Assembly: GCF_050920755.1 (NCBI RefSeq)
Contig: NZ_CP158480.1
Coordinates: 1,302,001 to 1,366,000, forward strand
Source of the DNA: Oligella sp050920755
GTDB taxonomy: Bacteria; Pseudomonadota; Gammaproteobacteria; Burkholderiales; Burkholderiaceae_B
DNA length: 64,000 nt
Direction of reading: 5' to 3'
Under the pieces are notes generated by a model, which saw nothing but the letters and a program-made list of their open reading frames with translations, had not been told where the DNA came from and ran no database searches. The position numbers and the translations under genes are program-made. Below, one piece after another: positions 8,854 to 16,131 of the stretch (position 1 is the stretch's first letter; every line of letters starts with the position of its first letter).

Positions 8854-9408
8854 TCAGGCTATCTAGGCTCACAAGACACCTTCTATGTTGGTAATCTCAA
8901 AGGCGTAGGCCGTATTTATCAACAAACGTATATCGATACTTTTACGCGTGTCGCGCATTGCAAATTGTATACAAGCAAGACGCCAATTACAGCGGCGGAT
9001 TTATTAAACGATCGAGTTTTACCGTTTTATGCAGAACAAGATGTGAGTATCTTGAGAATCTTAACGGATAGAGGAACGGAGTTCTGCGGTAAGATGGAAC
9101 ACCATGATTATGAGCTATATCTTGCGTTAAACAACATCGATCATACAAAGACAAAAGCCATGTCACCTCAAACTAATGGCATTTGTGAGCGATTCCATAA
9201 AACGATTTTACAAGAGTTCTATCAGGTCACGTTCCGTAAAAAGCTCTACTCTGAATTAGAGACGTTACAAAAAGACCTCGATGAATGGTTAACGTATTAT
9301 AATTGCGAAAGAACTCATCAAGGAAGGCATTGCGATGGCAGAACACCGATGCAAACCTTTATTGATAGTAAACAGATTTGGAACGAAAAGAATTTGAACC
9401 AAATCTAA
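8854..9408 (+). pseudogene. IS481-type transposase, C-terminal remnant
   Basis: The frame resumes at the IS5 right end with S-G-Y-L-G-S-Q-D-T-F-Y-V-G and runs to a TAA at 9408. It includes the integrase-core pattern L-T-D-R-G-T-E-F-C-G and Q-T-N-G-I-C-E-R-F-H-K-T, where the second Asp and the Glu of the DDE triad sit, and the tail Y-Y-N-x-E-R-T-H-Q-G. By comparison with family proteins of about 350 residues, roughly 120 codons between the two remnants are missing, so excising IS5 would not restore the gene. An internal ATG at 8965 could start a 147-residue product, probably without function. Confidence 0.8.
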
Positions 9409-9488
9409 TCTGACAGGCATCCATTAAAAACGAGTAACTGTCAGATCAGGTCTGAGTTAGTACAATTGATTCATTATGATGGCTAGAT

Positions 9489-9507
9489 GATATTGATTAT
9501 CAATAGT
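9489..9507 (+). promoter_or_regulatory. Candidate Fur box
   Basis: GATATTGATTATCAATAGT matches 14 of 19 positions of the Fur consensus GATAATGATAATCATTATC. It lies 41 to 59 bases before the start codon of the siderophore-binding protein gene. Iron-dependent repression of that gene is inferred from the match and from the gene's function. Confidence 0.6.
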
Positions 9508-9547
9508 GTCATTGCCATCATGGCTTAGCTTATGCTTGGGAAAATCA

Positions 9548-10525
9548 ATGAATTATTTTGCAATAACACTGTTATTTTCTTTTGTCTTTGGCTTATCTAA
9601 TCAACTCTCAGCTTTTGAATTAAAGCATAGTGAGGGTATCGTTAAGCTTGCCTCAGCACCGGAAACGATAGTCAGTTACGATTTAGCCGTGCTTGACAGT
9701 CTGGATTATATGCAAATCCCGGTTGCCGGCATACCGGAACTGCAGCGGCGTGAGCCATTTCAAAAATACGCCGAGATTGCTGCCGTAGGCACCTTATTTG
9801 AACCGGATTATGGTGAATTGAATATTCTCAAGCCCGATTTGATTTTTGCCGGACGACGCACTTTTGATAAACTGAATAAACTGAATAAAGTCGCACCTGT
9901 CGCCTATTTGGCAACTGAGCGGGGGCGTTTTTTAAGCGATTTTAAGAGCAATCAGTTAAATCTCGGCAAGGCATTTTCAAAAGAAGCAGCGGTGCGGGAC
10001 AAACTTGCTGCCATTGAAGCGGATTTGGCAAAGTTGCACCAATTAAATCAGGGGCAGAGCGGTGTCTTTATGATGGTATTTGATTCCGACAAGATCATCA
10101 GTCAAGGCCCCAACGATGCCATGGGCTATGTCTATGAGGTCTTGGGATTAAGCTCGGCACTGCCTGCGACAACGCCTGCTGCCGTTTCTCGACCTAAGTC
10201 GCATCACCACGCGCGCCCACATCCACCTATCAAAGCTGACGGTATCGGCGAATCGACCGCTTCGGAGCGTCGACGGCAGCAACTCCAAGCCATTGTCAAA
10301 GCCAATCCCGACTGGCTAATCGTCATGGACCGCGAACAAATGCGTAGCGGTGAGCTGCGGGCCGACAAGATGATTAAAGCCCATGCGGTTTTAGGAACGA
10401 TGGATGCCGTGATCAATGACCGTGTGATTTATATCGATCCGGCAAAGTGGTATTTAATGAGTGGTGGTCTAAATAATCTGCACGAATTAATTAAAACGAT
10501 GTTCGAAGAAATGCAGCGCCACTAA
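9548..10525 (+). CDS. Periplasmic iron-siderophore-binding protein (FatB/CeuE type) with His-rich insert
   Basis: A class III periplasmic binding protein of the FecB/FatB family that captures ferric siderophores for an ABC importer. The ATG at 9548 follows GGGAAAATCA and starts a clear signal peptide (hydrophobic, L-S-A cleavage site). An upstream in-frame start at 9506 overlaps the Fur box and is disfavoured. Family features include L-A-S-A-P-E-T-I-V-S-Y-D, L-K-P-D-L-I-F-A-G-R-R and a C-terminal N-P-D-W-L-I-V-M-D-R. Between the lobes, about residues 205-245, lies an extra proline- and histidine-rich segment (H-H-H at 219-221, H225). No permease or ATPase gene is nearby. Molecular function is fairly sure, the ligand unknown. 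Confidence 0.85.
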   Translation: MNYFAITLLFSFVFGLSNQLSAFELKHSEGIVKLASAPETIVSYDLAVLDSLDYMQIPVAGIPELQRREPFQKYAEIAAVGTLFEPDYGELNILKPDLIFAGRRTFDKLNKLNKVAPVAYLATERGRFLSDFKSNQLNLGKAFSKEAAVRDKLAAIEADLAKLHQLNQGQSGVFMMVFDSDKIISQGPNDAMGYVYEVLGLSSALPATTPAAVSRPKSHHHARPHPPIKADGIGESTASERRRQQLQAIVKANPDWLIVMDREQMRSGELRADKMIKAHAVLGTMDAVINDRVIYIDPAKWYLMSGGLNNLHELIKTMFEEMQRH

Positions 10526-10628
10526 AAGCGCATTATTTTAACGGCGAGCCGATATTCTTCTTTATTAATGCGTATTTCATCTTAAAATGATGGGTTAACT
10601 ATTTTCTCAATTCATGGATATCGATTGA

Positions 10629-12569
10629 ATGTTAGATTTTATTCGTAAACATCAGAAATGGATGTTGGTCTTCATCATTGTTCTTGTCGTGCCGTCCTTT
10701 GTCTTTTTAGGAGTGGCTGACTATCAAGGTATGCTGTCAAATGATGCGACACTGGCCCAAGTTAAAGAGCAAAAAATCAGTCGCGATCAATTCAATATGG
10801 AGTGGCGCGATCGTTTAAATCAACTGAGAGTTCAAGGCGGTAATCAGTTCGACGTGAGTCAGGTTGATGTGCCGCAAAATCGTCGTGCCTTTTTAGACCA
10901 AATGATTAACGCCCGTGTGCTGCATGAGCAAGTACTGGCTAAGCATTATTCGGCGACTGACGATATGGTTCGTCAGGCCATTGCCGCCGATCCTCAGTTC
11001 CATGATGAGGGCCGATTCAGCGTACAAAAATACAGTGATTTTCTAAAGCGCGTCGGTATTGATGCCAATATGTATCAAAACAGTATTCGCTATAGCTTGG
11101 CTTTAGAGCAGGTGACTGAGCCTGCGAGGGCTGCTTTAACCGTGCCGTTGCAAGTAGAAAAAGCGGTTTTATCCTCTTTATTACAAGAGCGTTCAGTGCG
11201 CTTAAGACTATTTGAGGCTTCAACTTATTTTGCAGAAAATGAACCGACGGAAGCGGAAGCTAAAGCATGGTACGAGGATAATAAAGACACACTAAAAGTC
11301 CCTGCATCGGTTGATGCTCAATATATTATTCTTAATGAAGATGCCGCTGTCAATGCCGTACCTGTGCCGAGCGATACCGAATTAGAACAGTACTATGAAG
11401 CTAATAAAGCTCGTTATACACGTGCCGAACGCCGTTCGATTAACCATATTCAATTAAATCTTCCTGCCGATGCAACGCCTGAGCAAGTTGCCGAGGTTGA
11501 ACAAAAGGCCAATGAGCTTAAGCAACAACTGCAAGCCGATCCCTCACAGTTTGCCGAAATGGCCAAGGAGTTTTCCGATGATGGCGGTTCTAAGCAATTA
11601 GGCGGTCGTCTTGGTGTACTTGCCAAGGGCGATATTCCTGAATTGGATGAGGCTGCTTTTAGCCCTGCAGAGGTAGGTATTTACGGTCCGGTTCGCATTG
11701 ATAATGCATGGCATATTATTCAGGTTGATAGCATCGAAGCCGGTGCCGTACAATCTTTTGCTGAAGTACGTGAAAGCTTAATTAAAGAGGTGCGTTTACA
11801 GGTCGCTTCCGATCGCTTTGCGGATTTATCCAGTGAATTGGTGTTATTGGCAAATGACGCTCATCAAAGCTTGGAAGATATTTCTTCACGTTTAGAATTA
11901 CCCATTCATACAGTTAAAGGCGTGACGCAAGTCGGGGTATTGGGTGATGCACAACAGGCTGAAGATGCAAAAATCTTTAGTAATTACCCACAGGTACGTG
12001 AGGCTTTATTTAGTCATGAGTTATTAGAAGAGGGTGCAACCTCCGGTGTTCTGGAGCTGTCTCCGACCGAATTGGTCGTGGTGAGAGTAAGCGCTCATAC
12101 GCCGGCGTATGTGCCTGAATTTGATACAGTCAAAAATGAGGTATTTACGGCCGTTAAGACTGAAAAAAGCCTAGCTCAAGCCAAGACTGCAGCTGGGGAA
12201 GCAATGGCAAATCTCAGCTCCGGACAAAGTACCTCATTAACGGATTTTGATGAGCCTATCACCGTCAGTCGTTTAATGGGTAATTTACCGCAAAGCTTAT
12301 TAGACGCTATTATGTCTGCGCCGGTGGATAAATTACCGTCTTACACGACGTTCTGGATTCCTCAGGGTTATGTGGTTGCCAGAATTGAGTCGGTTAAAGA
12401 GGCGGAAGAGGCGCAAGAAGCCGGCCTTAAGGCCCAGATTGAGCAATTATTGGTAATCGGCCAACAGACTGAACTGGAGAGACAGATGCTTTATACGATT
12501 AGAAGTGATATGAAGGTTAAAGTCTTTGATGAAAGTGAGCGAGTGATTAACGATGTGGGAATGGAATAA
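10629..12569 (+). CDS. ppiD: Membrane-anchored peptidyl-prolyl isomerase/chaperone PpiD
   Basis: A SurA-N/parvulin-type periplasmic folding helper anchored in the inner membrane. It begins M-L-D-F-I-R-K-H-Q-K-W, followed by one membrane helix (about 12-30), the classic PpiD N-terminus. The parvulin domain spans about 265-370 with S-I-N-H-I-Q, F-A-E-M-A-K-E-F-S-D-D-G-G-S and G-G-R-L-G-V-L-A-K-G. At 646 residues it matches the family. It is likely to help outer-membrane and secreted proteins leave the Sec translocon. The gene is followed by a strong hairpin at 12597, after which mobile-element debris begins. Confidence 0.92.
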   Translation: MLDFIRKHQKWMLVFIIVLVVPSFVFLGVADYQGMLSNDATLAQVKEQKISRDQFNMEWRDRLNQLRVQGGNQFDVSQVDVPQNRRAFLDQMINARVLHEQVLAKHYSATDDMVRQAIAADPQFHDEGRFSVQKYSDFLKRVGIDANMYQNSIRYSLALEQVTEPARAALTVPLQVEKAVLSSLLQERSVRLRLFEASTYFAENEPTEAEAKAWYEDNKDTLKVPASVDAQYIILNEDAAVNAVPVPSDTELEQYYEANKARYTRAERRSINHIQLNLPADATPEQVAEVEQKANELKQQLQADPSQFAEMAKEFSDDGGSKQLGGRLGVLAKGDIPELDEAAFSPAEVGIYGPVRIDNAWHIIQVDSIEAGAVQSFAEVRESLIKEVRLQVASDRFADLSSELVLLANDAHQSLEDISSRLELPIHTVKGVTQVGVLGDAQQAEDAKIFSNYPQVREALFSHELLEEGATSGVLELSPTELVVVRVSAHTPAYVPEFDTVKNEVFTAVKTEKSLAQAKTAAGEAMANLSSGQSTSLTDFDEPITVSRLMGNLPQSLLDAIMSAPVDKLPSYTTFWIPQGYVVARIESVKEAEEAQEAGLKAQIEQLLVIGQQTELERQMLYTIRSDMKVKVFDESERVINDVGME

Positions 12570-12596
12570 TCCTCGTCCCGTACGCTAGATAAAATG

Positions 12597-12630
12597 AAGG
12601 GGTTGAAGCTTATGGTTTCAACCCCTTTAA
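12597..12630 (+). terminator. Rho-independent terminator after ppiD
   Basis: An 11-bp perfect stem, AAGGGGTTGAA (12597-12607) with TTCAACCCCTT (12617-12627), around a 9-base loop and 28 bases after the ppiD stop. Only a short T-run (CCCCTTTAA) follows, so it may be moderately efficient. Confidence 0.75.
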
Positions 12631-12807
12631 CATGTTTGCTTATTCAATTGCCGTTTTGTGCTTAGGTTTAAGCGATCGGCTTGATAGCGTAGGGCAGAGG
12701 TCAAGTTAATTGTCGCTCTATAGCAAGCAAAAAATGGACAATGCAATTAGGAACCGGCGTCAAGCTCTAAATCGGTTTAGTATAGAGTTCGAGGACAGAG
12801 TTCTGAA

Positions 12808-13368
12808 GTAAGCGTCCGATGAACACCGATTGACAAACGTCGGGCAAATAAGTCACGATCGAGTCTAAGAACAGCGGTAAATACTGCCTTCCCCAAGCCT
12901 CTGCCAAGGCAGTCCCCGGCTTAAGGCTTGTAGCGCTTGAGCGGTAAGTTGAGGATGTTCATGAACCTCCGCTCTGTGAAATCGACCCTCGTGAAGTCGC
13001 CGAGTGCACAGCCAAGTACCCGGCGCATCATGCACTAATAGCTTTAATAAACTCTGCGAACGATTCATAAAGAGATAAGCCTCATGAGGTGCCACTTGAC
13101 CAAACCGCTGAATCGCTTTAGTTCGTAAACTATCCATACCGGCACGCAAGTCCGTTGGTTCGCTTAGCAACACGATTTTATCCAAACGGAGTAAACCGCC
13201 GGTAGGGCACTGACCCACTAAACAATCCAACGCATCGAATTGACCTGCGACACCATGGTAAGGCGTCGTACCCATCAAGTACTGCATAGTATTCTCCTAA
13301 AACACATTGAAAACACCAGTGTGCCGTATGTCAGGTAGAATAAATACATGTGTTCATCGGACGCTTAC
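12808..13368 (-). mobile_element. IS66-derived mini-element carrying only tnpB
   Basis: The 19-base end GTAAGCGTCCGATGAACAC starts at 12808 and recurs inverted, ending at 13368. GTAAGCG is the typical terminus of IS66-family elements. The 561-bp unit contains one gene, tnpB, and no room for tnpC, the DDE transposase. The flanking octamers GTTCTGAA and GTTGTTAA agree at 6 of 8 positions, so a target duplication is possible but not proven. It looks like an internally deleted, non-autonomous IS66 copy whose ends are intact. Confidence 0.75.
12865..13287 (-). CDS. tnpB: IS66-family accessory protein TnpB
   Basis: The IS66 Orf2/TnpB accessory protein, needed with TnpA and TnpC for efficient IS66 transposition; its biochemical role is not settled. 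The 140 residues show the family pattern D-K-I-V-L-L-S-E-P-T-D-L-R-A-G-M-D-S-L, then Y-L-F-M-N-R-S-Q-S-L-L-K-L-L-V-H-D, W-L-C-T-R-R-L-H-E-G-R-F and L-P-W-Q-R-L-G. The start has a good TAGGAGAATACT ribosome site. The C-terminal end (G-E-G-S-I-Y-R-C-S) may be altered by the deletion that removed tnpC. It is the only gene in the mini-element. Confidence 0.85.
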   Translation of the reverse strand: MQYLMGTTPYHGVAGQFDALDCLVGQCPTGGLLRLDKIVLLSEPTDLRAGMDSLRTKAIQRFGQVAPHEAYLFMNRSQSLLKLLVHDAPGTWLCTRRLHEGRFHRAEVHEHPQLTAQALQALSRGLPWQRLGEGSIYRCS

Positions 13369-13369
13369 G

Positions 13370-13681
13370 TTGTTAAGGGGATTTACTCAGTACTTTAGAA
13401 TTGCGAATGCAAAGGGTTGCTTTAGGGAACTGGCACGATGGATTAGAAGGCGGCTTCGCAGCATTCAGCTCAAGTTGTGGAAAAAACCGAAACGCTTGCA
13501 TAGACGTCTCAAACAGATGGGATATAAACCACCGTTTGACTCAATCGCAATGAATCGCCGGCGAAATTCAGCGAGTCCACTGGCTAGCTATGCCATGCCG
13601 AATAAATGGTTTACTACCATAGGGCTGTATGATATAGAATCAATTGAAACGGGCTATGTGTTTAGCGCCTATGTTAAATAG
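13370..13681 (+). pseudogene. Group II intron reverse transcriptase/maturase, C-terminal remnant
   Basis: In frame from 13370 the sequence reads L-L-R-G-F-T-Q-Y-F-R-I-A, then the maturase X-domain and tail patterns R-W-I-R-R-R-L-R-S-I-Q-L-K, W-K-K-P-K-R-L-H-R-R-L and S-Y-A-M-P-N-K-W-F, ending in TAG. These patterns are standard in the C-terminal part of bacterial group II intron proteins. A spurious ATG at 13307 lies in IS66 sequence and would fuse about 21 foreign residues. The reverse transcriptase domain is absent. Confidence 0.85.
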
Positions 13682-13691
13682 TAATGTACAT

Positions 13692-13760
13692 GAGCCGTAT
13701 ACGAGGTCCGTACGTACGGTTCTGTGAGAGGGATGAGGTGTAAGCCTCACCCTACTCGAT
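13692..13760 (+). ncRNA. Group II intron domains V and VI
   Basis: Domain V runs from GAGCCGTA (13692) to TACGGTTCT (13723), with an outer stem GAGCCGTA/TACGGTTC. Domain VI follows as GTGAGAGGGATGAGG, a loop region and CCTCACCCTACTCGAT, with GAGG pairing CCTC and an unpaired A as likely branch point. The domain V apex differs from the common GAAA-capped form. The structure is intact, but it is cut off from the rest of the intron. Confidence 0.8.
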
Positions 13761-13781
13761 TAGGAGGGAAGAAGGGTTCAC

Positions 13782-14675
13782 TTAATAACGAGCATCTTTC
13801 GGTTTTTCACCGTTTGGCCAATCATTGACTTTACCCGCAAAGTCTGGTCGAGGTTGATGAGTAAAATATTCAGCAATATCTACAGCATCTTGATCTGAAA
13901 GTACGGCCCCTTGTCCCCAGCCACCATGTTTTTGCACAGACATAGGCATGTTGTCACGGATATAAGCAGCTGCTTTATACGTACGAGCCATACCTGCACC
14001 AATGTTAAATGAATGCTCACCCCATAGAGGTGGGAATACGACATTACCACGACTATCATTCAGTCCTTCACCGTTGTTACCATGACAAGCTGCACAATGT
14101 TGACTATATAATTTTTCGCCTCTGATTGGGTCAGGAACGATTTTAGTATCGATTTGACCCCCAATATCAGATTTAATTTTTGCACCTTTAGGCACACCTT
14201 CACTTAACCACTCCATATAAGCAATCATGGCTTGCATCTCTTTTGAGTTAGGGTCAAGTGGTTTACCATTCATTGAGCGTTGGAAACAGCCGTTAATCCG
14301 TGTTTTTAAGTCAATAACTTTTCCGGCACGAGGCATTTTTTTCGGATAAGTGTAGAAAGAGTTTAGGTAATGCGCACCTTTTTCTTCTTTACCACTTGCA
14401 ATATGGCAACTATTACAGTTCATACTGGCCCCAACATTTTCAGGTAACAAGCGTTTAGTTTCATTTAATAAACGAGAACCGTAAATAATCAGGTCTGCAT
14501 TTTTATGTCCGACAGCATTAGCTAGCACTGGGGCTTGATAGTCAGTTTTGACAATATCTTCTTTGAGCTGAACAGCATAATTTTTGCGTTTTGCAGGAGC
14601 TACTTCATCAGAGCAGGCGGTTAGTGCTAAAGCAGCTGATACCATAGAGAGAACTAAAAGTTTATGATATTTCAT
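13782..14675 (-). CDS. tsdA: TsdA-type dihaem cytochrome c (thiosulfate dehydrogenase/tetrathionate reductase)
   Basis: A periplasmic dihaem enzyme; family members join two thiosulfates into tetrathionate, or run the reverse reaction. Haem sites are C-N-S-C-H (87-91) and C-A-A-C-H (194-198). C130 in R-I-N-G-C-F-Q-R-S-M-N-G probably matches the unusual cysteine ligand of haem 1 in TsdA, and P-P-L-W-G...S-F-N-I-G-A-G-M is also typical. The signal sequence ends L-T-A-C, a lipobox, so this copy may be membrane-anchored. It starts one base inside the stop of the trihaem cytochrome gene, with a GGAG ribosome site. The direction of reaction cannot be told from sequence. Confidence 0.82.
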   Translation of the reverse strand: MKYHKLLVLSMVSAALALTACSDEVAPAKRKNYAVQLKEDIVKTDYQAPVLANAVGHKNADLIIYGSRLLNETKRLLPENVGASMNCNSCHIASGKEEKGAHYLNSFYTYPKKMPRAGKVIDLKTRINGCFQRSMNGKPLDPNSKEMQAMIAYMEWLSEGVPKGAKIKSDIGGQIDTKIVPDPIRGEKLYSQHCAACHGNNGEGLNDSRGNVVFPPLWGEHSFNIGAGMARTYKAAAYIRDNMPMSVQKHGGWGQGAVLSDQDAVDIAEYFTHQPRPDFAGKVNDWPNGEKPKDARY

Positions 14676-16051
14676 TATTTTTCTCCTACATAATGAGCTG
14701 ATTTATTATTGATAAATCGACGTACCTTATTGACTTCACGAGCATCAATTTTCGTAGCATTGTTAGTCCAAGAAGTACGGATATAGTTTACAAGTTCAGC
14801 TACATCTTCGTCACCTAAGTATTCAAAACCGGGCATGGTGAATGCCATACGGTCATATTTAGTGTTTGCCATACGACCACCTTCTAGGGTCACTTGAATA
14901 ACGGATTGTGCACTGTTAGCCACAACAGCCGTATTGTCATCTAATGAAGGGAAAATACGACTAACGCCTTTGCCGTCTGCTCGATGGCAGGTCATACAGT
15001 ATTCTGTATATAACAAAGCACCTCTACTTAAGTCAGTACCTGCTAATAATTTTTCGGTCGTGGTATCTTCTTGACGAACGCGCTTAACAGGGCGATTTTT
15101 AATAGGGGGTAGTGATTTAAGGTACATAGACATGCTCACTAAGTCACCATCAGTCATGTATTGAGTACTATGCTCAATCACATCGGCCATCGCTCCAAAG
15201 GCAGTAGTTTTATCGGTGCGACCAGTTTTGAGGAACATCACTAATTCTTCAGTAGTCCATTCACCTAAACCATTCCCCTCACCACGTAGGCTTTTAGCTC
15301 GCCACCCGTCAACAACGGCACCAGATAAAAACTCATCACCATCCTGCATACTAAAAGCTTTTTCTTGATATGCAAGACCTCTAGGGGTGTGACAAGCACC
15401 ACAGTGACCAGGTCCTTCTACGAGATAAGCACCACGGTTAATTTTGGCATCTTTAGTAGAATCAGGAATAAACTCTCGCTGTGGTGAGAAGAGCATTTGC
15501 CAATAAGCAACAGGCCAACGCATACTCATCCAGAATGGTAGAGTATTGCTTGGATTAGCTTGGCGAACTGGCGTTACTTTTTTCATGAAATAAGCATACA
15601 ATGCCTTGATGTCCTCATCTGGCATGAGTGTATATGAGGGATAAGGCATAGCAGGGTAGAGAGGGGATTTATCCTTTCTGACGCCATGCTTTACTGCATT
15701 TACAAAATCAGATAATGAGTAATTGCCAATACCTGTGTCAGCTTCAGGTGTAATATTTGTTGAGTAGATTGCCCCTACAGGTGTTTGCATAGCGAGTCCA
15801 CCTGCAAACTCTTTACCACCGGGAGCAGTATGACAGGCAATACAGTCAGCCGTTCTGGCAATGTATTCACCTTTGATGACTAAAGAGTCTTCAGTTAAGA
15901 ATGCACTATCAATAGGCGAAACAACATCAGTCACCGTATTAGATAGAATTTGTTGACGCGAAGACATTATTAGGTGCGAACCACCATATGCTGCTAATCC
16001 AGCAAAAGCAACGCCCAATAGAGCCATGTATCTTTTTTTCATCATATTCAT
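14675..16051 (-). CDS. Trihaem c-type cytochrome, probable electron partner of TsdA
   Basis: A membrane-anchored periplasmic cytochrome with three haem sites: C-I-A-C-H (70-74), C-G-A-C-H (217-221) and C-M-T-C-H (352-356). Overall it resembles the trihaem subunit of gluconate or alcohol dehydrogenases (N-I-T-P-E...G-I-G-x-Y motif after haem 1, M-P-Y-P-S-Y-T-L-M). An uncleaved or signal-type N-terminal helix covers about 8-25. It overlaps tsdA by one base, so both are made together, and it probably relays electrons between TsdA and the quinone pool or an oxidase. TsdB partners are usually dihaem, so this pairing is not standard. The ATG at 16045 has better ribosome-site spacing than that at 16051. 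Confidence 0.8.
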   Translation of the reverse strand: MNMMKKRYMALLGVAFAGLAAYGGSHLIMSSRQQILSNTVTDVVSPIDSAFLTEDSLVIKGEYIARTADCIACHTAPGGKEFAGGLAMQTPVGAIYSTNITPEADTGIGNYSLSDFVNAVKHGVRKDKSPLYPAMPYPSYTLMPDEDIKALYAYFMKKVTPVRQANPSNTLPFWMSMRWPVAYWQMLFSPQREFIPDSTKDAKINRGAYLVEGPGHCGACHTPRGLAYQEKAFSMQDGDEFLSGAVVDGWRAKSLRGEGNGLGEWTTEELVMFLKTGRTDKTTAFGAMADVIEHSTQYMTDGDLVSMSMYLKSLPPIKNRPVKRVRQEDTTTEKLLAGTDLSRGALLYTEYCMTCHRADGKGVSRIFPSLDDNTAVVANSAQSVIQVTLEGGRMANTKYDRMAFTMPGFEYLGDEDVAELVNYIRTSWTNNATKIDAREVNKVRRFINNKSAHYVGEK

Positions 16052-16106
16052 CTCAACGTTTGGATATATCGGTGTTATTATCCTAAGTTGAGTATTTTAA
16101 TGATAT

Positions 16107-16120
16107 TGTGGTTCACCACA
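16107..16120. promoter_or_regulatory. Perfect 14-bp palindrome in the ttrS/cytochrome divergent region
   Basis: TGTGGT-TC-ACCACA is an exact palindrome, 11 bases before the start codon of the sensor kinase and 56 bases from the divergent cytochrome start. Its position makes it a candidate site for the response regulator encoded next door. The six-base repeat CTCAAC (16052-16057)/GTTGAG (16087-16092) lies in the same 80-base gap. Confidence 0.45.
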
Positions 16121-16131
16121 TTTACCCATAA

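Larger units (their letters stand above)
7628..8855 (+). mobile_element. Complete IS5-family insertion sequence
   Basis: The left end GAGACCTTTGCAATAA (7628) and the right end TTATGCAAAAGTCTC (to 8855) form an imperfect terminal inverted repeat, giving about 1,228 bp. It carries one intact transposase gene. The left 148 bp recur almost unchanged at 19237-19384, which fixes the left boundary independently. No clear target duplication is seen: the flanks read AGAGCTT and AGGCTAT. That fits the loss of host sequence next to the insertion. Confidence 0.88.
7394..9454 (+). mobile_element. IS481-type element, broken by IS5 and internally deleted
   Basis: The ends look like an imperfect inverted repeat: GACTTAATCTGACA at 7396-7409 pairs with TGTCAGATCAGGTC at 9439-9452. 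A second shared block, GTTACTCGTT near the left end and AACGAGTAAC near the right, extends the match. Inside are the N-terminal 45 codons and the C-terminal part of one IS481-family transposase, separated by a complete IS5-family element. A degenerate TTAG flanks each end and may be a target duplication. The element should not be able to move by itself. Confidence 0.75.
13369..13760 (+). mobile_element. Group II intron, 3' fragment
   Basis: Right after the IS66-derived end come the last 104 codons of a group II intron reverse transcriptase/maturase, then intron RNA domains V and VI, ending in CCTACTCGAT at about 13760. The whole 5' part (domains I-III, most of the ORF) is missing, so the intron cannot splice in cis. 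The fragment marks an earlier mobile event beside the cytochrome island. Confidence 0.82.

Noticed and set aside
7381..9460. TTAG on both sides as target duplication of the IS481-type element
   Set aside because: Only four bases agree and the exact ends are uncertain, so it is mentioned but not called.
9506..9547. Upstream start for the siderophore-binding protein
   Set aside because: The extension overlaps the Fur box and would bury the signal peptide; the ATG at 9548 has a better ribosome site.
12800..13376. GTTCTGAA/GTTGTTAA as an 8-bp target duplication of the IS66 mini-element
   Set aside because: Two of eight positions differ, and the right flank is a group II intron while the left is not recognisable as the same intron.
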